64,000 nt of DNA, taken from the NCBI RefSeq assembly GCF_035989305.1, contig NZ_CP108514.1:6676501-6740500 (forward strand), in the 5' to 3' direction. The position numbers and the translations under genes are program-made. Shown piece by piece: positions 1-7,742 of this stretch. Every line of letters begins with the position of its first letter. The first letter of the stretch is position 1. This stretch comes from Streptomyces sp. NBC_01233. GTDB lineage: Bacteria > Actinomycetota > Actinomycetes > Streptomycetales > Streptomycetaceae. The notes beneath the pieces were generated by a model. It saw nothing but the letters and a program-made list of their open reading frames with translations, did not search any database and was not told the origin of the DNA.

Positions 1-175
1 GCGGATGTCCAAGAACCTCGACTTCGGCTGCGTGTGGATCAACACCCACATCCCGCTGGTCGCCGAGATGCCGCACGGCGGCTTCAAGAAGTCCGGCTAC
101 GGCAAGGACCTCTCCGCCTACGGCTTCGAGGACTACACGCGCATCAAGCACGTGATGACCTCGCTCGGCGGCTGA
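1..175 (+). CDS. Aldehyde dehydrogenase, C-terminal fragment (window edge)
   Basis: Only the last 57 codons are inside the window; the gene starts upstream. The segment carries the typical aldehyde dehydrogenase C-terminus: CVWINTHIPLVAEMPHGGFK, then SGYGKD and a final YTRIKHV stretch. It aligns closely by eye with the end of the gamma-aminobutyraldehyde dehydrogenase at 10951-12468, so it is probably a paralogue of that NAD-dependent enzyme of polyamine/GABA catabolism. A polyamine-binding protein follows, as it does after the second copy. The catalytic Cys and Glu are outside the window, so substrate choice rests on resemblance and context. Confidence 0.85.
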   Translation, partial: RMSKNLDFGCVWINTHIPLVAEMPHGGFKKSGYGKDLSAYGFEDYTRIKHVMTSLGG

Positions 176-211
176 CCGGTCGCATCGATCACAGCACAGC
201 ACAGCGTTGAC

Positions 212-248
212 GGGGCGGGCAGTAGACAACATGTCTATTGCCCGCCCT
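212..248 (+). terminator. 17-bp hairpin between the dehydrogenase and the binding protein
   Basis: Positions 212-228 and 232-248 form an almost perfect inverted repeat with a 3-nt loop (ACA); the two non-Watson-Crick positions are G-U pairs in RNA. It lies 37 bp after the dehydrogenase stop. No U tract follows, as is common for GC-rich actinobacterial terminators. It could instead be an operator or a 5' UTR element. It also covers the ATG at 231, which makes the ATG at 273 the better start for the next gene. Confidence 0.6.
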
Positions 249-272
249 TCCGCGTTCCCCGAGGCTGAGCCC

Positions 273-1451
273 ATGCCTGAACTCGCCTTCTCCCGCCGTG
301 CGGCGCTGTGCGGCCTCGGTGCCGCGGGCCTGTCGGCCGCCCTCGCCGGCTGCGGCGTGCCCGCCGCCCACGTTCCCGAGGAACGGCGTACGGGCCCGGA
401 CCGGTCCGAGCGGGACCGGAGCGTCGCCTTCTCCAACTGGCCGCTCTACATCGACACCGACGAGGAGGACGAGGAGCGCCGGCCGACGCTGGAGGCCTTC
501 TCGGAGCGGACCGGCATCGAGGTCCGGTACACCGAGGAGATCAACGACAACGACGAGTTCTTCGGCAAGGTCAGCCCGGCCCTGATGAACCGCCAGGAGA
601 CCGGTCACGACCTGGTCGTGGTCAGCGACTGGATGGCCGCCCGCTTCGTCCACCTGGGCTGGGCCCAGAAGCTGGACCGCTCGGTGCAGCCCAACGTGGC
701 CAGGCACCTCGACCCGCAACTGCGTTCCCCCGCCTTCGACGAGGGCCGGCTTCGCACGGTCCCCTGGCAGTCGGGGATCACCGGCATCGCCTACAACCGC
801 AAGGCCCTGGGCCGGGAGATCAAGTCGGTCAGGGACCTGTGGCACCCGGACCTGGCGGGCCGGGTCACCCTCTTCTCCGGCCTCGACGAGTCCTTCTCCC
901 TGCTGATGCAGGGCAACGGCGTGGACGTCACCCGCTGGACCGAGTCCGACTTCCACCGGATGTGCGACCAGGTCGAGAGCATGGTGAAGAAGAAGCACAT
1001 CCGCCGCTTCACCGGCAACGACTACACCTCCGATCTGAGCAAGGGCGATGTCCTCGCCTGCCAGGCCTACTCCGGTGACGCCATCCAACTGCAGGCCGAC
1101 AACCCGGACATCGAGTTCGTGGTCCCCGAGGAGGGGGCCGAACTCTGGGCGGAGAGCCTGCTCGTCCCCAACCTGGCCCGCCACAAGGCCAATGCCGAGG
1201 CCCTCATCGACTACTACTACGACCCGGCGGTGGCCGCGTCGCTGGCGGCCTCCGTCAACTACGTCTGCCCGGTCCCGGCCGCCCGGGAGGTCCTGGCCGG
1301 CTCCGACGACAAGGAGACCGCCGAACTGGCCGAGAACCCGCTGATCTTCCCGGACGACGAGATGCGCAAGCGGCTCGTGGTGGCCCGGGACATCTCCTCG
1401 GCCGAGCGCCGCTCCCTCGCCAAGCGCTGGAACGCGATCGTCGGACTTTGA
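273..1451 (+). CDS. Spermidine/putrescine-binding lipoprotein (PotD family), orphan copy
   Basis: About 392 residues; extracytoplasmic solute-binding protein of the PotD/PotF family that would deliver polyamines to an ABC transporter. From the ATG at 273 the N-terminus has twin arginines (SRRAALC), a hydrophobic stretch and a lipobox ending LAGC, so it is probably a Tat-exported lipoprotein. Shared landmarks with the copy at 12516 include SNW near the mature N-terminus, RYTEEINDN-EFFGK, the DW-AAR motif and RRFTGNDYTSDLSKGD. In-frame alternatives are ATG 231, which sits in the loop of a strong hairpin, and TTG 207. No permease or ATPase gene follows, so it may share the PotABC transporter encoded at 13.8-16.7 kb. 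Confidence 0.85.
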   Translation: MPELAFSRRAALCGLGAAGLSAALAGCGVPAAHVPEERRTGPDRSERDRSVAFSNWPLYIDTDEEDEERRPTLEAFSERTGIEVRYTEEINDNDEFFGKVSPALMNRQETGHDLVVVSDWMAARFVHLGWAQKLDRSVQPNVARHLDPQLRSPAFDEGRLRTVPWQSGITGIAYNRKALGREIKSVRDLWHPDLAGRVTLFSGLDESFSLLMQGNGVDVTRWTESDFHRMCDQVESMVKKKHIRRFTGNDYTSDLSKGDVLACQAYSGDAIQLQADNPDIEFVVPEEGAELWAESLLVPNLARHKANAEALIDYYYDPAVAASLAASVNYVCPVPAAREVLAGSDDKETAELAENPLIFPDDEMRKRLVVARDISSAERRSLAKRWNAIVGL

Positions 1452-1471
1452 TCACGGTCCGGCCACGGAAT

Positions 1472-1505
1472 TGAACACGTTCATCAATGCGGCTGAACGT
1501 GTTCA
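1472..1505 (+). promoter_or_regulatory. Tandem TGAAC-N2-GTTCA operator and possible leaderless promoter
   Basis: TGAACACGTTCA (1472-1483) and TGAACGTGTTCA (1494-1505) are each TGAAC-N2-GTTCA palindromes and are also inverted copies of one another. Their start-to-start distance is 22 bp, about two helical turns. A possible -10 (TAGGCT, 1516-1521) lies 17 bp after CTGAAC (1493-1498) and would place the transcript start close to the ATG at 1529. The arms could also pair as a hairpin ending the upstream gene. The regulator is unknown; the half-site spacing differs from the usual LexA box (GAAC-N4-GTTC). Confidence 0.55.
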
Positions 1506-1528
1506 GAAATGTCCGTAGGCTTACTCCC

Positions 1529-1993
1529 ATGAGCGAGAGAAGCGCCCTTCAGCGGCGGATCCGTGCCTGGTTGACCCTGTTCCTCATCTGCCTGGTACTC
1601 AGCGGCCTCACCGCCTTCCCCCTGGTCACCGAACTCCACTGGGCCAACTCCCTCGTGGACAACGACTGGTTGCGGCGGGTGGGCGACGGGCTGGACCAGG
1701 CCGATGCCGCCTACCCCTTCCTCCTCTACGGAACCGACTGGCTCGCCTTCGCCCACCTCGTCATCGCCGTCTTCTTCTACGGCGTCCACCGCGACCCGGT
1801 CCGCAACATCTGGATCGTCGAAGCCGGCATGATCGCCTGCGCCGGAGTGATACCCCTGGCCCTGATCTGCGGCCCGATCCGGGGCATCCCCCTCTGGTGG
1901 AGCGTCATCGACATGGCGTTCGGCGTCTTCGGGGTCATCCCCCTGCTGGTGCTCCGCCGCATGATCAAGCGCCTTGAGGCGATGCCCGCTTAG
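1529..1993 (+). CDS. Small integral membrane protein of unknown function
   Basis: 154 residues from the ATG at 1529. Four hydrophobic segments are visible: LTLFLICLVLSGLTAFPLV, a segment around FAHLVIAVFFYGV, EAGMIACAGVIPLALICG and FGVFGVIPLLVL. A short basic tail (RRMIKRLEAM) follows. I do not recognise a family. An in-frame ATG at 1487 exists but lies inside the operator repeat, and no clear ribosome binding site precedes 1529, so leaderless translation is plausible. The 3' end overlaps the convergent serine hydrolase gene by 29 bp. The tandem palindrome just upstream suggests tight transcriptional control. Confidence 0.7.
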   Translation: MSERSALQRRIRAWLTLFLICLVLSGLTAFPLVTELHWANSLVDNDWLRRVGDGLDQADAAYPFLLYGTDWLAFAHLVIAVFFYGVHRDPVRNIWIVEAGMIACAGVIPLALICGPIRGIPLWWSVIDMAFGVFGVIPLLVLRRMIKRLEAMPA

Positions 1994-3185
1994 CGAAGGC
2001 CGCTATGACGATGCCGAGTGCCACCTTGTTCATGTCCTGGCCCTTGGCGTCGGTGGCGTTCACCGAGTACACGAGCGTGCGGGACAGGTCGCGGGTGCCG
2101 CCGATCGCGGTGTTGCAGCCGTGGCGGCCGCCCGTCTTGCCCCAGGCCACCGTGCCGTCGGGCAGGACGATCTTGGACATCCCCGCCGTCAGCGCGGCGT
2201 CCTTCCCGCTCACGAAGTCCTTCACCGCCGGCACCGTGAACATCTCCTCCAGCTGGGCCCTCGGCACGATCCGTCCGGCGAACAGGGCTATGGTGAACCG
2301 CTCCAGGTCCGCCGTGGTCGAGATGATGTCCCCCGCCGCCCACCGGTCCGAGGAATTCCACTCGGTCACGTCCCGCAGCTCCCGGGAGCCGTCCGCCCCC
2401 ACCGTCGCCTGGTAGCCCCGATTGTGCGGCCCATGGATCTTCGTCTGCGTCCGCGCCGGGAACGAGGTCTGACGCAGACCCAGCGGCTTCAGGATCCGCC
2501 GGGCGACCGCCTCCTCGTACGAAGTGCCCGTCACCCTCTCGATGAGCACGCCCAGCACCGTGTAGTTGATGTTCAGGTAGTGCTGGGACGTGCCCGGGGT
2601 GAACTCGGACTTCTTCGCAAAGGCGTTGGCCACCTGATCGTGCGGGTCGGTGACATCGAAGCGGTGCTCCCACTGCTCCTCGAAGCCGTTCCCCGGTCCG
2701 TCGGCGGCCGGTATGCCGCTGGTGTGGTTCAGCAACTGCCGGACGGTGACCGTCCCGTACCCCTCGGGGACCGTGCCGGGCAGATACTGCCGCACCGGCC
2801 TGTTCAGATCCAGCCGGCCCTCGGCCGCCAGCTGGAGCACCACCGCCGAGGTGAACGTCTTGGTCACCGACCCCGCCCGGAACCGGCCCTGCTCCAGCGC
2901 CGCGCGCCCCGTACGGACATCGGCGACACCGGAACTCCCCTGCCAGGCACCGCTCTTGCCGCCCACCCGGACCAGCGCGGCGGTCGCATCCCCGTGCTCC
3001 GGGCCGAGACCGGCGATCGCCTTCTCCAGCGCCGCAGCGTCGGGCGGCGTCGAAATCACCGGCGCGACCCTCGCGGAGGAGAGCGGAGCAGGATTCGGGG
3101 CCGGCGCGGCGTGGGCGACGGCCGGGCCGGACGCGATCCCCAGGACCAGAGCGGCGGCGATCAGCGTGCGCGTACGTGCGTTCAT
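1965..3185 (-). CDS. Secreted serine hydrolase, class C beta-lactamase / D-Ala-D-Ala carboxypeptidase family
   Basis: 406 residues with a Sec-type signal peptide (basic start, hydrophobic core, VAHA cleavage region) followed by a Pro/Ala linker. The penicillin-binding fold motifs are present: SxxK in GSVTKTF, a Tyr-x-Asn equivalent in HYLNINYTVLG, and a KTGGRHG element near the C-terminus in the position of the KTG/HxG motif. Family members are DD-carboxypeptidases, esterases or D-amino-acid peptidases; no substrate can be assigned. The start has a GGGGGAG ribosome binding site. It is an isolated gene between a convergent membrane protein and the upstream two-component operon. Confidence 0.88.
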   Translation of the reverse strand: MNARTRTLIAAALVLGIASGPAVAHAAPAPNPAPLSSARVAPVISTPPDAAALEKAIAGLGPEHGDATAALVRVGGKSGAWQGSSGVADVRTGRAALEQGRFRAGSVTKTFTSAVVLQLAAEGRLDLNRPVRQYLPGTVPEGYGTVTVRQLLNHTSGIPAADGPGNGFEEQWEHRFDVTDPHDQVANAFAKKSEFTPGTSQHYLNINYTVLGVLIERVTGTSYEEAVARRILKPLGLRQTSFPARTQTKIHGPHNRGYQATVGADGSRELRDVTEWNSSDRWAAGDIISTTADLERFTIALFAGRIVPRAQLEEMFTVPAVKDFVSGKDAALTAGMSKIVLPDGTVAWGKTGGRHGCNTAIGGTRDLSRTLVYSVNATDAKGQDMNKVALGIVIAAFAKRASPQGA

Positions 3186-3204
3186 GGTGGTGTGCTCCCC
3201 CTGT

Positions 3205-3236
3205 GAGGCATCGGGGCCGTCTGCCCCGATGACCTC
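3205..3236 (-). terminator. Hairpin between the response regulator and the serine hydrolase
   Basis: CATCGGGGC (3209-3217) and GCCCCGATG (3223-3231) form a perfect 9-bp stem with a 5-nt loop, extended by GAGG/CCTC with one bulged base. It lies on the minus strand after the response regulator stop (3335) and 20 bp before the hydrolase start (3185). It may end the two-component operon or act in the hydrolase leader. Confidence 0.45.
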
Positions 3237-3334
3237 AATGCTCCAGGTCAGAGGGGTAGTCGCGGATCACCATCAAGAGGGGTCTTCACCGGTACGACAA
3301 CTACCCGGCGCGGGGGAGGCGACACGCCGTCCCC

Positions 3335-4003
3335 TCACTCCCCAGAGGGAGTACCCGCCGCGATCAGGCCCGTCTCGTACGCGCAGATCACCGCCTGGAT
3401 CCGGTCCCGCAGCCCCAGCTTCGCCAGCACGTTCCCCACGTGCGACTTCACCGTGTGCTCGCTCACCACCAGCGACACCGCGATCTCCGCGTTCGACAGG
3501 CCCCGCCCCAGGTGCAGCAGCGTCTCCCGTTCCCGCGCCGTCAGTACCTCCAGCCGGTCCGCCGGAAGGGAGGGCCGTACCGCCGCCGCCGTGTACTCCT
3601 CGATCAGCCGCCGCGCCACCGAAGGCGCCAGTAGGGACTCGCCCGCCGCCACCACCCGTACCGCGTGCACCAGATCGTCCCGCCGCACGTCCTTCAGCAG
3701 GAACCCGCTCGCCCCCGCGTGCAGCGCCTCGTACACGTACTCGTCCGAATCGAAGGTCGTCAGCATCACCGTCCGGCACGCGCTCCGCGCCGAGATCGCC
3801 CGGCACGCCTCGATCCCGTCCAGCACCGGCATCCGGATGTCCAGCAGCGCCACGTCCGGAGCGAGCCGGGCCACCGCCTCCACCGCCGCCGCGCCGTCCC
3901 CCACCTCCGCCACGACCTCGATGTCCTCCTGGACGTCCAGGATCATCGCGAACCCGCTGCGCACCAGCTCCTGGTCGTCGGCCACCACCACACGGATCGT
4001 CAA
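3335..4003 (-). CDS. NarL/LuxR-family response regulator
   Basis: 222 residues. The N-terminal receiver has the acidic pair DD near residue 10, the phospho-acceptor Asp in the ALLDIRMP segment, and Thr/Lys switch residues (MLTTF, FLLKD). The C-terminal LuxR-type helix-turn-helix reads LTARERETLLHLGRGLSNAEIAVSL and VSEHTVKSHVGNVLAKLGL. I chose the TTG at 4003 because GGAGG lies 7 nt upstream and the protein then begins directly with TIRVVVADD. It overlaps the kinase stop by 4 bp, indicating translational coupling. It is the likely transcriptional output for the kinase at 4000-5166. Confidence 0.93.
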   Translation of the reverse strand: MTIRVVVADDQELVRSGFAMILDVQEDIEVVAEVGDGAAAVEAVARLAPDVALLDIRMPVLDGIEACRAISARSACRTVMLTTFDSDEYVYEALHAGASGFLLKDVRRDDLVHAVRVVAAGESLLAPSVARRLIEEYTAAAVRPSLPADRLEVLTARERETLLHLGRGLSNAEIAVSLVVSEHTVKSHVGNVLAKLGLRDRIQAVICAYETGLIAAGTPSGE

Positions 4004-5166
4004 CGTCCCACCTCCGCACGGGACGTTACTAGGTCCACTGCCACGCGGAACCCCCGGCCGCCCGGTCCCGGACCCGTCCGCGCGGTTCCCCCGTGCGCGG
4101 CCGCACGTTCCCGGATGCCGACCAGGCCGTGTCCGCCCCCCGCGCCGCCCAGCGGGCCCCGCCCGTCGTCCGTGATCGTGATCGCCAATGCCTCGGGCGC
4201 GTAGTCCAGGCACACCGTCACCCGCCGAGCCGCGGCGTGCTTCACGACGTTCGTCAGGGCTTCCTGCACCACCCGGTAGACCGTCGTGTCGACCGCAGCG
4301 GGCAGCGGGCGGTTCACGCCCGTCTCTTCGTACGTCACTTCGGGCCCGCCGAGCCGTATCCGGTCCAGCAGCACGGGCAGCGCAGCCACCCCCGGCTGCG
4401 GCTCGCGCGGGGCCGGGCCGTCCTCCCGGAGCACCCCGAGCATCGCGCGCAGCTGCACCATGGCGTCCCGGCCGGTCTCCGAGATGGCCTCGAAGGCGGC
4501 CTCGGCCCGTTCCGGAGCACGCCGTACCGCCACCGGACCGGCCTCCGCCTGCACGATCATGATGCTGACCGCATGGGAGAGGATGTCGTGCATCTCCCTC
4601 GCGATCCTGGCCCGTTCACGCGCCACGGCCTGCTCGGCCTCGATCCGGTTGGCCCGTTCCAGCTGAGCCGCGCGGTCCTCGACGGCCGCGGTGTAGGCCT
4701 GCCGGGTGAACTGGAGCCGGCCGAGGGCGTATGCGGCGCCCGCGCAGAACAGGGTGAAGGACAGCTCTCTGGCCGAACCGGTCTCCAGCTCCACCGATGC
4801 GGCGACGGCCACCACCGTGATCACCGCGACCGCCGCCCGCACGCGCGCCGGACACAGCAGGGCGACCGTGTAGGCGGCGATCAGCCCGGCGTACGGCAGC
4901 GGCTGACCCGGTCCGTCGAGCGTCACCTTGTACACACCGCCCACGAGCAGGATCACCACCAGTACGGCGACCGGACGGCGCCGCCGCCACACCAGCGGTA
5001 CCACCGCAGCCGTGGTCATCGCGTACGACGCCCAGGTCACCGGCGGCAGCCCGGCCTCCCGCGGCAGCACGAACGGCATCGTGACGGCCAGCTGCACCAG
5101 CAGCGTCAGACCCAGGTCCACGGCCCAGGGGTTGGCGCGCCGCAACCGGCCGGTCAGCTCGCGCAT
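4000..5166 (-). CDS. Sensor histidine kinase, HisKA_3 type
   Basis: 388 residues. The N-terminal half is membrane-embedded, with several hydrophobic segments and no large extracytoplasmic domain. A coiled coil (AQLERANRIEAEQAVARERA) leads to the dimerisation/phosphoacceptor motif REMHDILSHAVSIM, whose His is the phosphorylation site. The ATPase domain follows: N-box QEALTNVVKHA, DDGRG and GLVGIRERAAAHGG. The ATG at 5166 overlaps the upstream GDPD stop by one base (TGATG), and its own stop overlaps the response regulator start. The stimulus is unknown; the intramembrane sensor resembles cell-envelope-sensing kinases of Gram-positives. Confidence 0.93.
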   Translation of the reverse strand: MRELTGRLRRANPWAVDLGLTLLVQLAVTMPFVLPREAGLPPVTWASYAMTTAAVVPLVWRRRRPVAVLVVILLVGGVYKVTLDGPGQPLPYAGLIAAYTVALLCPARVRAAVAVITVVAVAASVELETGSARELSFTLFCAGAAYALGRLQFTRQAYTAAVEDRAAQLERANRIEAEQAVARERARIAREMHDILSHAVSIMIVQAEAGPVAVRRAPERAEAAFEAISETGRDAMVQLRAMLGVLREDGPAPREPQPGVAALPVLLDRIRLGGPEVTYEETGVNRPLPAAVDTTVYRVVQEALTNVVKHAAARRVTVCLDYAPEALAITITDDGRGPLGGAGGGHGLVGIRERAAAHGGTARTGPGPGGRGFRVAVDLVTSRAEVGR

Positions 5167-5855
5167 CACCGTCCGGACTCGGCCCGTACCCGCGCCAGAA
5201 CGTCCATCCGGTTCGTGGTGACCGCGTCGACCCCCGCCTTGACGAGCGACTTCATCGTCCGCCTGGTGTCCGCGGTCCAGGCCGAGACCAGCAGGCCGTC
5301 CCGGTGGAGCGCGTCCGTCAGCTCCCGGCTCACCAGCCCGAAACGGTAGTTGAGCCAGCGCGGGGCCACGGCGTCGATCAGCACCCGCCGCGGCGGCGAC
5401 AGCGTGGTCCAGGTCAGCGCGATCTCCGCGCCCGGATCGGCCGCGCGGACCGCCAGCATCGAGTTCGGGCCTGCGCAGTAGTACGTCCGCTCGCGGGCCC
5501 CGCACTCGCGGACGAGGCCCACCACGGTGCGTACCGACTCGGGTGTGGCGCCCGGGAGGTCGAGCATCAGCCGCCCGGCCCCGGCGGCCATCAGGGCGTC
5601 GCGCAGGGTGGGAACGCCGTCCTGCGTCAGCTCCTTGAGCTGCGGGGCAGTGACGTCGTCGAGGCGGACGTCATGGCCCCACAGCCGTTGGAGCGTCTCG
5701 TCGTGGAGCAGGACCGGCACCCCGTCGCGGGTCAGCCGTACGTCGATCTCGACCGCGTCCGCCCCGCGGGCGAAGGCGGAGCGGATCGAGGGCAGGGTGT
5801 TCTCACGGACACGGTAGGGATCGCCGCGGTGGCCGACGGCAGTCAGGGTAGGCAT
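5166..5855 (-). CDS. Glycerophosphodiester phosphodiesterase
   Basis: 229 residues, a near-complete GDPD TIM barrel. The family signature is present at the N-terminus: GHRGDP, then ENTLPSIRSAFARGADAVEID and DGVPVLLHDETL, supplying the catalytic His pair and the metal-binding Glu/Asp residues. Family enzymes hydrolyse glycerophosphodiesters to glycerol-3-phosphate and an alcohol. No signal peptide is seen, so it is probably cytoplasmic. It is the first gene of a coupled operon with a kinase and regulator, which hints at a link between membrane-lipid turnover and that signalling pair (inference). Confidence 0.92.
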   Translation of the reverse strand: MPTLTAVGHRGDPYRVRENTLPSIRSAFARGADAVEIDVRLTRDGVPVLLHDETLQRLWGHDVRLDDVTAPQLKELTQDGVPTLRDALMAAGAGRLMLDLPGATPESVRTVVGLVRECGARERTYYCAGPNSMLAVRAADPGAEIALTWTTLSPPRRVLIDAVAPRWLNYRFGLVSRELTDALHRDGLLVSAWTADTRRTMKSLVKAGVDAVTTNRMDVLARVRAESGR

Positions 5856-5891
5856 GGCCCCATTCTCCGTGCCGCGGACGTCAATTGGACG

Positions 5892-6917
5892 TCAGCGCGC
5901 CAGCCATTCGGCGGTGTACGCGTCGATCTCCGCTGTGATCTTCGCCTTGCCGGCCGGGTCCAGGAAGGAGGCCTCGACGGCGTTCTTGGCGAGCTGCGCG
6001 AGCCCCCGCTCGTCGAGGTCGAGGAGGCGCGCGGCCACCGCGTACTCGTTGTTGAGGTCGGAGCCGAACATCGGCGGGTCGTCGCTGTTGATGGTGACGA
6101 GCACGCCCGCCGCGACCATCTCCTTGACGGGGTGCCGGTCGAGGTCGGTGACCGCGCGGGTGGCGATGTTGGAGGTCGGGCAGACCTCCAGCGCGATGCG
6201 GTGCTCGGCGAGGTACGCGAGGAGCTCTGGGTCCTGCGTGGAGCTGGTGCCGTGGCCGATGCGCTCGGCGCCCAGGTCGCGGATGGCGTCCCAGACGGTC
6301 TCCGGGCCGGTGGTCTCGCCGGCGTGCGGCACGCTGTGCAGGCCGGCGGCGCGGGCCGCGTCGAAGTACGGCTTGAACTGCGGGCGCGGGACGCCGATCT
6401 CGGGCCCGCCCAGACCGAAGGAGACCAGGCCCTCGGGACGCAGTTCGACGGCGAGCCGGGCGGTCTCGGCGGCGGCTTCGAGGCCGGCCTCGCCGGGGAT
6501 GTCGAAGCACCAGCGCAGGATGACGCCGAGTTCGGCCTCGGCGGCCTTGCGGGCGTCCTCGATGGCCTCCATGAAGGCCCGCTCGTCGATGCCGCGGCGG
6601 GTGGAGGAGTACGGGGTGATGGTCAGCTCGGCGTACCGGATGTTCTGCCGGGCCATGTCGCGGGCGACTTCGAAGGTGAGGGTGCGCACGTCGTCCGGGG
6701 TGCGGACGAGGTCGACGACCGACAGGTAGACCTCGATGAAGTGGGCGAAGTCGGTGAAGGTGAAGTAGTCGGCGAGGGCCTCGGGGTCGGTGGGGACCTT
6801 GGAGTCGGGGTGCCGGGAGGCGAGCTCGGCCACGATGCGCGGGGATGCCGAGCCGACGTGGTGGACGTGGAGTTCGGCTTTGGGCAGCCCCGCGATGAAA
6901 GGGTGCAGGTCGGTCAT
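5892..6917 (-). CDS. Adenosine deaminase family protein
   Basis: 341 residues. Deaminates adenosine/deoxyadenosine to inosine in purine salvage. The metal site begins with KAELHVHHVGS, a variant of the usual LHxHL(D/E)G, and continues with SVPHAGE (catalytic Glu), IGHGTSS and the metal/proton-shuttle NSDDPPMFG. The HHVGS variant departs from classical adenosine deaminases, so the preferred substrate could be a modified adenosine or adenine. It is followed by the GDPD operon on the same strand after only 36 bp, so some co-transcription is possible. Confidence 0.88.
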   Translation of the reverse strand: MTDLHPFIAGLPKAELHVHHVGSASPRIVAELASRHPDSKVPTDPEALADYFTFTDFAHFIEVYLSVVDLVRTPDDVRTLTFEVARDMARQNIRYAELTITPYSSTRRGIDERAFMEAIEDARKAAEAELGVILRWCFDIPGEAGLEAAAETARLAVELRPEGLVSFGLGGPEIGVPRPQFKPYFDAARAAGLHSVPHAGETTGPETVWDAIRDLGAERIGHGTSSTQDPELLAYLAEHRIALEVCPTSNIATRAVTDLDRHPVKEMVAAGVLVTINSDDPPMFGSDLNNEYAVAARLLDLDERGLAQLAKNAVEASFLDPAGKAKITAEIDAYTAEWLAR

Positions 6918-7027
6918 GGGGTTGCCTCCGGGAGGACGCGGGTGCGGGCAGGTCGGGATTCATCGTAGGCAGGCCCGTGACTGTCGGTGGCAGCGCTTAG
7001 CATGGCTGTACGAGAGGGGGGCACCGC

Positions 7028-7723
7028 ATGACTGACAGCAGTCCCGAGCCGCGAGACCCGTGGGCACCGCCGGAGCGACCCGCGGTGGAGCTGGGCAAGT
7101 CGCAGGGCGCGCCCGACGCGCACGGCACGCCAGGCGTGTCGGGTCCGCCGTCCGTGCACGACCAGCCGACGCTCGCGGGGATGCCGGGAGACCAGCTGCC
7201 CCCGACCGCCCCGACACCGACGCCCGCCCAGGCCGCGCCACCGGCCGGACCCGCGTCCGCGGCGTACGGATATCCGGTCCAGCCCGGCTACGGGTACCCC
7301 GGCGATACGGGCTACCCCGGCCCCCCCGGGTACCAGGGATTCCCGGGCCCGCAGGGGTACCCGGGCCACGGCTCGTACGCGCCGTACGCCCCGTACGGGC
7401 CTCAGCCGAGCAACGGCTTCGGCATCACCGCGCTCGTCCTCGGCATCATCTCGGTCGTCGGCTGCTTCCTGAGCTTCATAGGCGTGGCGCTCGGGATCGG
7501 GGCGGTCGTCTTCGGCGCCCTGGGCAAGGGCAAGGCGAACCGCGGCGAGGCCGACAACGGCGGGGTGGCGCTCGCGGGCATCATCCTGGGCGTCATCGGC
7601 ATCGTGCTGGGCGGGCTGATGCTCGCGGCCGTGTTCGCCAGTTTCATGGACCTGGGGCCGCTCGAAGAGTCTCCGTCGTACGACAGCCCCTACGACAACT
7701 CCCAGGTCCACGAGAAGGTCTGA
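7028..7723 (+). CDS. DUF4190 membrane protein with Gly/Tyr/Pro-rich N-terminus
   Basis: 231 residues. The first 125 residues are disordered and rich in Pro/Gly/Tyr, including GYP repeats. Two hydrophobic helices follow (IISVVGCFLSFIGVALGIGAVVFGAL and IILGVIGIVLGGLMLAAVFASF) joined by a basic loop, the usual DUF4190 arrangement. The C-terminal tail is acidic and Tyr/Ser-rich. The function of such Streptomyces proteins is not established. A GAGAGGGGG ribosome binding site precedes the ATG. The gene converges on the TROVE gene with a 19-bp gap. Confidence 0.85.
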   Translation: MTDSSPEPRDPWAPPERPAVELGKSQGAPDAHGTPGVSGPPSVHDQPTLAGMPGDQLPPTAPTPTPAQAAPPAGPASAAYGYPVQPGYGYPGDTGYPGPPGYQGFPGPQGYPGHGSYAPYAPYGPQPSNGFGITALVLGIISVVGCFLSFIGVALGIGAVVFGALGKGKANRGEADNGGVALAGIILGVIGIVLGGLMLAAVFASFMDLGPLEESPSYDSPYDNSQVHEKV

Positions 7724-7742
7724 CCCAGGTCACCGGACCGCC

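Noticed and set aside
207..272. N-terminal extension of the orphan PotD from TTG 207 or ATG 231
   Set aside because: The region is a strong hairpin and would bury the Tat/lipoprotein signal behind extra residues; ATG 273 is better placed.
1472..1505. LexA/SOS box
   Set aside because: The half-sites are TGAAC-N2-GTTCA; the actinobacterial SOS box has four bases between GAAC and GTTC.
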